Part shown: piece after piece, positions 1 through 4,594 of the stretch
Layout: each line of letters opens with the position of its first letter
How positions within the stretch are numbered: position 1 is the first letter of the stretch
Assembly (NCBI GenBank): GCA_903824735.1
Contig: CAIJXO010000013.1
Location: 1-6,810 of the forward strand
From: an uncultured bacterium
GTDB taxonomy: Bacteria; Patescibacteriota; Minisyncoccia; Phycocordibacterales; GWA1-40-21
Length of the DNA stretch: 6,810 bases
Direction: 5' to 3'
Notes under the pieces: model-generated
The model's input: only the letters and a program-made list of their open reading frames with translations
Told to the model about the DNA's origin: nothing
Databases searched by the model: none
Translations under genes and position numbers: made by a program

Positions 1-26
1 CAGGTGTCTTAATTTTTGCAAATCAA

Positions 27-368
27 TTATACATTGAATTGCTTTCTAAATTTTTCCTCAATTTTGTCCATTTTGGGACCGTGGTCGTAGCCCATTAAAT
101 GCACGCAGCCGTGGATAAAAAGATAAGCTAGAAAATTTTCATAAGCTCGGTCAAACTCCTTGGCCATTTTGCGCGTCTCAGAAAGGCAGATGAACATTTC
201 ACCAGAAGTCTTGGAAAGGGGAAAGCTCAGGATGTCAGTTGGTTTATTAATGTCCCGGTAGATTCTATTGAGTTCCTCAATTTTCTTGGGGGTAATAAAA
301 ACTATACTCAGATCATATTTTGATCCGAGTATAGCCTTCTTTATTTGGTCAAACTTAGTTTTAGACAT
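27..368 (-). CDS. ybeY: Endoribonuclease YbeY (rRNA maturation factor), short form
   Basis: This is a 113-residue YbeY-family metalloprotein. In known bacteria YbeY is a single-strand endoribonuclease needed for 16S rRNA 3' end maturation and ribosome quality control. The family signature is visible near residues 85-95 as HGCVHLMGYDH, which supplies the three zinc-binding histidines. The upstream motif NKPTDILSFPL (about residues 41-51) is also typical. The protein is shorter than the usual 140-160 residues: the N-terminal strand and helix are trimmed, and the C-terminus ends soon after the metal motif. The start ATG overlaps the rpsU stop as TAATG on the minus strand, so translation is probably coupled to rpsU. 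No SD is visible. A terminator-like hairpin lies inside the first part of the gene. Function is assigned with high confidence from the motif; activity in this short form is inferred. Confidence 0.93.
   Translation of the reverse strand: MSKTKFDQIKKAILGSKYDLSIVFITPKKIEELNRIYRDINKPTDILSFPLSKTSGEMFICLSETRKMAKEFDRAYENFLAYLFIHGCVHLMGYDHGPKMDKIEEKFRKQFNV
297..334 (-). terminator. Terminator-like hairpin inside the 5' part of ybeY
   Basis: On the minus strand, CTATACTCGGATCA (334-321) pairs with TGATCTGAGTATAG (315-302). This gives 14 pairs including one G-U wobble, closed by a 5-nt loop, and it is followed by five Ts (301-297). It has the form of a Rho-independent terminator or attenuator, although the stem is AU-rich. 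It begins about 35 nt into the ybeY reading frame, so it could end most rpsU transcripts before ybeY is completed. It could also be a chance structure in coding sequence. Confidence 0.45.
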
Positions 369-604
369 TAAGAGCGCTTATTGTCTGCCATTTTACCCAT
401 CTTAATCAATTCCATTATTTCGGCCTTGCGGGCAAGATTTTTTAGGGTGTTTTTCTTTACTTTATAGAACGAAAGATCGCGCTGGCTGTAACGGCGAGAA
501 CGGACTTTTGGCAAAACGCCAGAGCCTTGCACTTTCTTAGTAAAACGTCTGATGACGCCTAGGTTATTTTCGTTTGGGTTTTTGGTTACTTCTACGTTTA
601 TCAT
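368..604 (-). CDS. rpsU: Small ribosomal subunit protein bS21
   Basis: This is a 78-residue basic protein of the bS21 family, a component of the 30S subunit near the mRNA exit/anti-SD region. The family pattern is visible: an N-terminal VEVTKNPNENN stretch, then the core helix IRRFTKKVQGSGVLPKVR (about residues 18-35), then a basic segment RSRRYSQRD and a Lys-rich helix VKKNTLKNLARK. Typical bS21 is 55-75 residues, so the length is slightly long; the extra residues are at the C-terminus (ending KMADNKRS). The ATG at 604 is chosen because a good promoter places the transcription start at this codon. It overlaps ybeY by 1 nt. Pairing of a ribosomal protein with an rRNA maturation nuclease makes functional sense. 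Confidence 0.92.
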   Translation of the reverse strand: MINVEVTKNPNENNLGVIRRFTKKVQGSGVLPKVRSRRYSQRDLSFYKVKKNTLKNLARKAEIMELIKMGKMADNKRS

Positions 605-640
605 GGGGTCTAATTTAGCACATTACTGATTACTTTACAA
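605..640 (-). promoter_or_regulatory. rpsU promoter, predicted leaderless
   Basis: On the minus strand there is a -35 TTGTAA (640-635), a 17-nt spacer, and a -10 TAAATT (617-612) preceded by TGC (an extended -10). The ATG of rpsU follows exactly 7 nt later, at 604. The predicted transcription start therefore falls on the first base of the start codon or next to it, giving a leaderless mRNA. The promoter occupies the whole gap after the HisRS-like gene stop, so rpsU-ybeY can be expressed apart from the upstream genes. Confidence 0.6.
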
Positions 641-643
641 GGG

Positions 644-1903
644 CTATTTAAAAAGCTTCTTTAAATGATCAGTTAACTCGTGGATCAAGATGGTCTCTTG
701 GGAGCGAGTGGCGACATGACGGATGATGATGGTGCTTTCCATCGCTTCTTTCTTTCCCATAATTAGAATGTAAGGCGCCTTCACCCGATCAGCCATAGCA
801 AGCTGTCCAGCCATCTTGTCGCGGCCGAGGGAGTGATGGATATAGATATCTTCTTGGCGTAGGATGTCGATAACTTTCAAACTCTTATGCTTTGCTTCAT
901 CGCCGAGCTGAATAAAGAAGACCGAAGCCCTCTTAATTTTTGGGGCGATCCTTTTCTCAAAATCACTCTTGAAAGAAAGTTTAACTCCAACCATTGGGAC
1001 ATCTTTTTTAAAGCCTAACTTCTTACAGACACCATCACTACGGAAACCGACCGCGAGGCTTTGGTCAGGAATCTTTGGATTGTCAGATTTTTGCTTAATC
1101 TCAAAAACGGTACCGGAAGCATAACGGCGATCAGAGACAAGGCAATCGTTAATCTTATAAGGAATATTCAAACCCTCAAGATATTCTAGAACTTCACGGA
1201 AATTCTCACGGCTTTCGTCCGAAAGACAACTGATTGATTTTGGCGCCTCGTCTTTCATTGGCAAGCACTTTTCATTGTTACAGCTCAACACTAAAAATGG
1301 GTCTTTTTTAAAAGCCTGACGACAATGCGCCTGCATATTATTGATATTCTTGCGGTAATAGGCGGTGAGTTCGCGGGTGAATTTGGCGGTCGATTCACGA
1401 TCACCGATGCTGTTGATCTCAACGTACAGATTTTCCAGTCCATTGTCAGATAGAATCGCAATTGCTGTCTTAATCAAAATCGCCTCGGACATACTTTTAG
1501 GTGAGCCGATGATTTCTAGGCCGAGTTTTCTTTGCTTACCAGCATTTCTCTCTGAGCCTTCATCAATGAAGCCATTATAAGTAACCATGACCGGCTGAGG
1601 CATAATCGCCATGTTCGAATTGAAGTAGGTGCGCAAGAGAGCGGATTTTTCTTCGGCAATATTGCGGATTTTTTCGTTAGTGCCGATTTCGGGCATTGGT
1701 TCACCATCTTTTAAAGTTTTGGCTTTGTCGCGATCTTCTTTTTCAATCTCTGGTAACTCAATCGGCATAAAACCGTAATAGACCGCGGCTTCAGTCGCTT
1801 TATCAATGTTTTTTAAATCGAGAAACTTAGATTCTTTTTTGGTTTTTTTTGCCATTTTTTTAAGATTATTTATAGTGAGCTTTGTCGAACTATTTTTCTT
1901 CAA
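644..1903 (-). CDS. Histidyl-tRNA synthetase-like protein with degenerate catalytic motifs
   Basis: This 419-residue protein is clearly related along its length to class II HisRS: a catalytic-core-like N-terminal part (about 27-315) and a HGTP anticodon-binding-like domain (about 326-417). Family landmarks remain, such as LGLEIIG (127-133), VEINSIGD (161-168) and GTVFEI (264-269). Residues expected for catalysis do not. The LRPEGTA segment reads IAEEKSA (82-88). Motif 2 (FRYERPQ followed by RxFHQ) is replaced by residues 109-126. The histidine-recognition signature RGLDYY is replaced by SDRRYA (257-262). Motif 3 has lost its arginine (GVKLSFKSDF, 306-315). It is therefore probably not an ordinary HisRS but a paralogue of unknown role (HisZ-, regulator- or tRNA-binding-like). 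The TTG start at 1903 has an AGGA SD and overlaps lepB by 14 nt; an alternative ATG is at 1855 (MAKKTKK). It lies in the lepB transcription unit. Confidence 0.85.
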   Translation of the reverse strand: MKKNSSTKLTINNLKKMAKKTKKESKFLDLKNIDKATEAAVYYGFMPIELPEIEKEDRDKAKTLKDGEPMPEIGTNEKIRNIAEEKSALLRTYFNSNMAIMPQPVMVTYNGFIDEGSERNAGKQRKLGLEIIGSPKSMSEAILIKTAIAILSDNGLENLYVEINSIGDRESTAKFTRELTAYYRKNINNMQAHCRQAFKKDPFLVLSCNNEKCLPMKDEAPKSISCLSDESRENFREVLEYLEGLNIPYKINDCLVSDRRYASGTVFEIKQKSDNPKIPDQSLAVGFRSDGVCKKLGFKKDVPMVGVKLSFKSDFEKRIAPKIKRASVFFIQLGDEAKHKSLKVIDILRQEDIYIHHSLGRDKMAGQLAMADRVKAPYILIMGKKEAMESTIIIRHVATRSQETILIHELTDHLKKLFK

Positions 1904-2483
1904 TTACTTGTCCTGGAAAAACGCCTAACTTGCTGAGTGGCAGGAGTCTTAAGAATGGCCGACCCAGAAACGCACTTCTTTTAACCGGCCCGAAAATCCT
2001 AGAGTCCTGACTGACGGATCTGTTATCTCCCATAACAAAGTATTCATCAGTCTTCAAAGTAATAGTCTCATCTGGTCGCGGCAGTAATTCATTGATTTTT
2101 ACGTATGGTTCCTCTAAAGTAAATTTATCCTTATCCGTAGCGCAATCAGTTTGACAAATGGTTATTTTATCACCTTTAATTTGTATGGTTTCGCCTGGCA
2201 AGCCGATTAATCTTTTTATGTAGTACACGGAAGGTTTGTTTGGCGGATGAAAAATGACGACCTCACCACGGTGTGGCGTGCGCCTTTCGTAAGTTAATTC
2301 ATCGACAATCAAGTATTGTCCGTCCGCAAAAGTGTCGTCCATTGATGGACCGCTTACAATGAAAGGCTGTGCAATATAGGCGCGAAAGGGGACAACGATA
2401 ATTACTGCCAAGATGACAATCTGTAGCACTTCGCCCCAAAAGCTTTTAAGGAAACGCTTAAAACCGCTCATTTCTTCGTTCAT
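1890..2483 (-). CDS. lepB: Signal peptidase I
   Basis: This is a 197-residue membrane serine protease of the S26 family, which cleaves signal peptides from exported proteins. A single N-terminal membrane segment (about residues 19-37) is followed by the catalytic-serine box SGPSMDDTF (Ser47), the lysine box YYIKRLIGLPGE (Lys90), and box E GDNRSVSQDSRIFG. The catalytic dyad is therefore intact. Length and topology match the one-TM, Gram-positive-like form. The reading frame stays open upstream to a TTG at 2555, but the ATG at 2483 is preferred: it starts the protein at MNEEMSGF, and a promoter places transcription at this codon. A longer start would overlap the divergent pth gene. ATGs at 2492 and 2471 are alternatives. 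It is the first gene of the minus-strand unit and overlaps the HisRS-like gene. Confidence 0.95.
   Translation of the reverse strand: MNEEMSGFKRFLKSFWGEVLQIVILAVIIVVPFRAYIAQPFIVSGPSMDDTFADGQYLIVDELTYERRTPHRGEVVIFHPPNKPSVYYIKRLIGLPGETIQIKGDKITICQTDCATDKDKFTLEEPYVKINELLPRPDETITLKTDEYFVMGDNRSVSQDSRIFGPVKRSAFLGRPFLRLLPLSKLGVFPGQVIEEK
1911..1914 (-). promoter_or_regulatory. SD motif supporting the TTG start of the HisRS-like gene
   Basis: AGGA on the minus strand lies 7 nt upstream of TTG 1903, inside the end of lepB. The alternative ATG at 1855 has no SD-like sequence before it. This favours the longer start, and fits a pattern in which this operon-internal gene uses an SD while first genes are leaderless. 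Confidence 0.45.
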
Positions 2484-2519
2484 TTGGCTCATTGTATTAC
2501 AGAAAGTCGTTTGACACAA
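2484..2519 (-). promoter_or_regulatory. lepB promoter, predicted leaderless
   Basis: On the minus strand there is a -35 TTGTGT (2519-2514), a 17-nt spacer and a -10 TACAAT (2496-2491). The predicted start of transcription is about 2484, immediately before ATG 2483. Its -35 box overlaps the -35 box of the divergent pth promoter (2511-2516), so the two promoters probably compete for RNA polymerase. Confidence 0.55.
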
Positions 2520-2547
2520 GGTAATCTCGACTGCTATAATATTTTTC
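2511..2547 (+). promoter_or_regulatory. pth promoter, near-consensus, predicted leaderless
   Basis: Consensus -35 TTGACA (2511-2516), 18-nt spacer, consensus -10 TATAAT (2535-2540). Seven bases later the pth ATG begins at 2548, so transcription is expected to start on the start codon or one base before it. There is no room for an SD. This is the strongest promoter match in the window. Confidence 0.75.
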
Positions 2548-3147
2548 ATGGCCAACTATACAATCGTCGGTTTAGGTAATCCAGGTGAAGAATATGTCGA
2601 GACCAGGCACAATGTCGGGCGAATGGTGCTTGATGCTTTTAAAAAAGAGCATGATCTTGCTGATTTTGAATTTGATAAAAAATTAAATGCCCTAGTCACT
2701 GACGGCAAGCAAGGTAAAAATAAATTTACTTTAATTAAGCCCGAAACTTTTATGAACAAAAGCGGGGATTCAGTACGTTCACTAATTAAAAGCAAAAAAG
2801 CCGCTGAGACTCTAGTGGTCATCCATGATGATTTAGATATCCCGTTAGGCAAGATGAAAGTTTCTTTTAATAAAAGCTCTGGCGGTCATCGCGGTGTCGA
2901 ATCGATTATGAAAGCGATTAAGACCGAAGCTTTCATTCGTATTCGAATTGGTATTTCTGGTGAGACCGCTTCAGGCAAAATAAAAAAGCCACAAGGTGAA
3001 GAAAAAGTGATTGATACTATTCTCGGTGACTTTAAGAAAAACGAAATTTTAGATTTAAAGAAGATAATCAAAAAAGCTAGCACCGCTCTTGGTATGGTAA
3101 TCAAGGACGGTTGGTCCATTGCGGCGAGTCAGTTGGGGAATTTGTAA
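2548..3147 (+). CDS. pth: Peptidyl-tRNA hydrolase
   Basis: This 199-residue Pth-family enzyme releases peptides from prematurely dissociated peptidyl-tRNA and so recycles tRNA in the cytoplasm. Motifs occur in family order: GLGNPGEEYVETRHNVG (8-24, with the catalytic His21 and Asn11), FMNKSG (68-73, Asn70), HDDLD (93-97, Asp94) and SGGHRGVES (111-119). All residues known to be needed in the E. coli enzyme have counterparts. The length is normal. The C-terminal part contains a Lys-rich insertion GKIKKPQGEEK that replaces the usual RP-rich stretch. The ATG start is fixed by the adjacent promoter. The gene diverges from lepB. No terminator follows it; a GC-rich two-gene island begins within about 20 nt. 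Confidence 0.96.
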   Translation: MANYTIVGLGNPGEEYVETRHNVGRMVLDAFKKEHDLADFEFDKKLNALVTDGKQGKNKFTLIKPETFMNKSGDSVRSLIKSKKAAETLVVIHDDLDIPLGKMKVSFNKSSGGHRGVESIMKAIKTEAFIRIRIGISGETASGKIKKPQGEEKVIDTILGDFKKNEILDLKKIIKKASTALGMVIKDGWSIAASQLGNL

Positions 3148-3161
3148 GGGGAATAATTTTG

Positions 3162-3171
3162 TCGACGTCGA
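3162..3171. repeat. Perfect 10-nt palindrome before the first island promoter
   Basis: TCGACGTCGA directly abuts the TTGACA -35 box at 3172, 14 nt after the pth stop. It could be an operator half-site pair or mark the edge of the island. It is short enough to be chance. Confidence 0.3.
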
Positions 3172-3255
3172 TTGACAGCTCCGCCTTATTGGGGTAGTTT
3201 TATTGTAGGCAAAAGTTGTCCGAAACATGAAATCCCGCAAGGGAGGAGGTGGCAA
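3172..3255 (+). promoter_or_regulatory. Promoter and 5' leader of the first island gene
   Basis: A consensus -35 TTGACA (3172-3177) is followed at 17 nt by a weak -10 TAGTTT (3195-3200). The leader that follows carries GTAG (3205-3208), CGAAACA (3221-3227), and a small GCAA-tetraloop hairpin TCCC-GCAA-GGGA (3233-3244) that runs into a full SD, AGGAGGT (3244-3250). The same ordered elements occur before the second island gene. The -10 assignment is uncertain. Confidence 0.45.
3244..3250 (+). promoter_or_regulatory. Strong SD that sets the TTG start at 3256
   Basis: AGGAGGT is a near-perfect anti-SD complement, 5 nt before TTG 3256. It decides the start of the first island gene: the frame is open back to a TTG at 3172, but that codon is part of the -35 box and has no SD. 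Confidence 0.8.
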
Positions 3256-3714
3256 TTGAGCAATAAAACTGTTGAAATGATTCTGTTGGAAGCCGAGAGT
3301 TTCCTGAAGAATCTCAAGCTTCTTCATGGACATGAACACACTGACGGCTTCCGTCTGTGTGTCATCAGCCCCGAAGGAAAGGCGTCTGAACACCTGATCG
3401 GGCAGATGACCCCAGCGAACAATGAAGCCTTTCGCAAGTCGGCCTTGCGGAAAGCTTTGCATCTCAACGCCCGTCCGGAACACATCTCGAGTGGCCAGAG
3501 TCGTGATCCCGCGGCCTTGATGTACAGCGGTGCGGTCAGGACGAAGGACGGCTGGATTATCGCCGTCGCCGGTCTGACGGAGGAGTGGGACGAGGTAGCC
3601 TCGTCGGTCATCGCGTACATGTCGGGAGCAGTCGAGTTTGATGAGGAATGCTGGCAGCGGGTTCAGTCCGCCACCAACAATCCCCACATGCGCGCCCTGC
3701 CCGTAGGTGTATAA
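3256..3714 (+). CDS. Island protein 1, unknown function (possible GlcG/HbpS-like fold)
   Basis: This is a 152-residue soluble protein starting MSNKTVEMILLEAESF at a TTG with a strong SD. I do not recognise the family with certainty. Visible order: N-terminal helix (3-23), a strand with Cys35 and Ser-Pro (38-39), a helix with AFRKSALRKALHL (58-70), then SGAVRTKDGWIIAVAGL (91-107), an acidic helix EEWDEVASSVIAYM, and a C-terminal NNPHMRALP. This pattern (helix, strand, KA-rich helix, G-x-DG-x-I-V-G, D/E-x-VA helix) recalls the HbpS/GlcG (DUF336) fold; that is a weak inference. The island protein at 4030-4509 aligns with it without gaps from Cys35 to MR (145-146). There is no signal peptide or TM segment. 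Its GC content and SD use differ from the flanking genes. It has its own promoter and terminator, so it is probably monocistronic. Confidence 0.8.
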   Translation: MSNKTVEMILLEAESFLKNLKLLHGHEHTDGFRLCVISPEGKASEHLIGQMTPANNEAFRKSALRKALHLNARPEHISSGQSRDPAALMYSGAVRTKDGWIIAVAGLTEEWDEVASSVIAYMSGAVEFDEECWQRVQSATNNPHMRALPVGV

Positions 3715-3732
3715 ACAAGTTCTTTAACCAAA

Positions 3733-3782
3733 CAGACTTAAACAAAGACCACAGGCTGGAAACCTGTGGTCGTCTGCTTTTT
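3733..3782 (+). terminator. Rho-independent terminator of island gene 1
   Basis: GACCACAGG (3747-3755) pairs perfectly with CCTGTGGTC (3763-3771) across the loop CTGGAAA, followed by a T-run (3778-3782). An outer pairing, CAGAC (3733-3737) with GTCTG (3772-3776), could extend the stem. It starts 33 nt after the stop codon. Its sequence resembles the terminator after island gene 2 (ACCAC-R-G, CTGGA, GTGGT). Confidence 0.85.
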
Positions 3783-3936
3783 GATTTTTCATCACTTCCG
3801 AACACAACCGCCCCGTCCATCAGAATGTCCACCCCGCCTTGACTAAGGCGGGGAAAACAGAACTCGATTTTCTTACTCTGTTTTCTCCTCCTTGATCAAG
3901 GAGGAGTCCCGAGTCTGCGAGGGGAGGTGGAAATAG
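3783..3936 (+). other. Intergenic spacer between the two island genes
   Basis: The gene-free stretch 3715-4029 holds the terminator of gene 1, then this spacer, then the promoter and leader of gene 2. Within the spacer, 3783-3831 shows nothing I can interpret. The palindrome cluster 3832-3906 is listed separately. A purine-rich GAGGGGAGGTGG follows at 3919-3930; its GGGAGG (3922-3927) can pair with CCTCCC (3944-3949) across the -35 box of gene 2. Reading frames here are short and have no supporting start signals. Confidence 0.5.
3832..3906. repeat. Cluster of three abutting inverted repeats
   Basis: Hairpin A has arms CCCCGCCTT (3832-3840) and AAGGCGGGG (3845-3853). Hairpin B has GAAAACAGA (3853-3861) and TCTGTTTTC (3877-3885). 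Hairpin C is a perfect 22-nt palindrome, 3885-3906, with arms CTCCTCCTTGA and TCAAGGAGGAG. Neighbouring hairpins share one boundary base. A and C agree at 16 of 22 positions; four of the six differences form two compensated base pairs and the other two are in the turn. The right half of A plus B can also pair with the left half of C, giving one long stem (19 of 23 positions). No T-tract follows, so it is not a typical terminator. Confidence 0.8.
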
Positions 3937-4029
3937 TTGACATCCTCCCACATTTCAGTAATATTTATTTTAGATTTGTAGCAGAGTCGAAACAAAGAAA
4001 AGAAAACACAACCGAAAGGGATATGTGGT
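3937..4029 (+). promoter_or_regulatory. Promoter and 5' leader of the second island gene
   Basis: -35 TTGACA (3937-3942), 16-nt spacer, -10 TAATAT (3959-3964), predicted transcription start near 3971. The leader of about 59 nt contains GTAG (3978-3981), CGAAACA (3988-3994), and CC-GAAA-GG (4012-4019) leading into the SD AAGGG (4016-4020), 9 nt before the ATG. The order of these elements matches the leader of island gene 1. Confidence 0.6.
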
Positions 4030-4509
4030 ATGAGTACGAAACGTATTGACGCGAGTTTTTTGTTGAACCTGGCGCGGGAAATCGAGCTGGTTGCCCCGCT
4101 GGCCTGCGAGTTGGACGGCCGACCTGCCAGCGAAGGAATCTGGGTCTGTCTGGGTTCGCCCGGACTCGGACCCACGAATGTCTGCCGTGCAGGTTGCCCT
4201 TGTGGCACTGACGACGAAAAGTACGTGGAATTTCTGCGTCTGGGGACGAGCTGGCTGCTGGGACAACCCCCGAACATGCTCGCCCTGGGGTCAGATGGAG
4301 ACCCGGCTCATTGTGGTGGAGGAATCAGGACTCTTTCAGACGACGTAATCTTTGTCGCCGGCCCCACCACGGGAGAGCTCGCTGTGGCAATTGCGTCGTT
4401 AATTGCCAGTCGGTTGCGCCACATCGATCAGGTTCGCTGGTGCGCGATTCGAGAGGCAGGCGATGGCAATCGCTATATGCGAGGGTTCGGGGAGCTTGGT
4501 TTGCCTTAA
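4030..4509 (+). CDS. Island protein 2, cysteine-rich paralogue of island protein 1
   Basis: This is a 159-residue soluble protein beginning MSTKRIDASFLLNLAREI. Family not recognised. It aligns with island protein 1 at a constant offset of five residues from Cys40 to MR (150-151): shared GxxxC..SP, GGIRT (97-101), VAG (109-111), VA (119-120), NRYMR (147-151). Counted by eye this is about 20 identities in 120 positions without gaps, so homology is an inference strengthened by the matching leaders and terminators. It has seven cysteines; CRAGCPC (Cys52, 56, 58) with Cys95 could bind a metal or cluster, but island protein 1 has only Cys35 and Cys132, so this is not a family-wide feature. The helix TTGELAVAIASLIASRL (113-129) is amphipathic to hydrophobic, not a clear TM segment. 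A fold like GlcG/HbpS is possible. It has its own promoter and terminator; it converges on the CARDB gene. Confidence 0.8.
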   Translation: MSTKRIDASFLLNLAREIELVAPLACELDGRPASEGIWVCLGSPGLGPTNVCRAGCPCGTDDEKYVEFLRLGTSWLLGQPPNMLALGSDGDPAHCGGGIRTLSDDVIFVAGPTTGELAVAIASLIASRLRHIDQVRWCAIREAGDGNRYMRGFGELGLP

Positions 4510-4543
4510 GGTGGCGACGTTCATTCACGAGAATCGAAACTAT

Positions 4544-4580
4544 AGAAAAACCACGGACCTGGAGGACCGTGGTTATTTCT
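4544..4580. terminator. Bidirectional terminator shared by island gene 2 and the CARDB gene
   Basis: AACCACGG (4549-4556) pairs with CCGTGGTT (4567-4574), with an inner CC/GG pair around a TGGA loop and one A-A mismatch. On the plus strand it is followed by TTATTTCTTTT; on the minus strand by TTTTTCTATAG. It lies 39 nt after the island gene 2 stop and about 20 nt after the CARDB gene stop, so it can end both convergent transcripts. Confidence 0.85.
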
Positions 4581-4594
4581 TTTATGGGGCGAGG

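Larger units (their letters stand above)
3148..4594 (+). other. GC-rich two-gene island between pth and the CARDB gene
   Basis: By eye, individual 60-nt lines in the two island genes reach 63-67% GC, though the start of the first gene is near 47%. Sampled lines of pth and the CARDB gene are about 30-37%. The island contains two paralogous genes, each with promoter, SD leader and terminator, plus a palindrome cluster. No integrase, transposase, tRNA or convincing target-site duplication is visible at either edge. Horizontal acquisition is an inference from composition and architecture. The limits given are simply those of the neighbouring genes. Confidence 0.5.

Noticed and set aside
2484..2555. 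N-terminal extension of LepB to TTG 2555
   Set aside because: It would overlap the pth start and both promoters, adds a non-typical segment, and is not needed for the membrane anchor.
3172..3255. N-terminal extension of island protein 1 (28 residues from the TTG at 3172)
   Set aside because: The TTG is part of the -35 box and has no SD, while TTG 3256 has AGGAGGT at 5 nt and gives an N-terminus matching the paralogue.
3055..3687. 210-aa minus-strand open frame opposite pth's end and island gene 1
   Set aside because: It is antisense to two well-supported genes, has no recognisable domain, no SD or promoter, and spans the composition boundary. It is a shadow of the GC-rich plus-strand frame.
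3832..3853. Hairpin A as an intrinsic terminator
   Set aside because: It is followed by AAAACAG on the plus strand and by TGGACATTC on the minus strand, so there is no T-tract in either direction.
3885..3906. AAGGAGG in hairpin C as an SD for a small gene
   Set aside because: No ATG, GTG or TTG occurs at a workable distance downstream.
3873..4277. Minus-strand open frame overlapping the palindrome cluster and island gene 2
   Set aside because: Composition reflects the antisense of a GC-rich gene; no start signal, no recognisable domain.
3148..4594. Integron or transposon boundaries for the island
   Set aside because: I found no integrase or transposase, no terminal inverted repeats, and no convincing direct repeat at the two edges.
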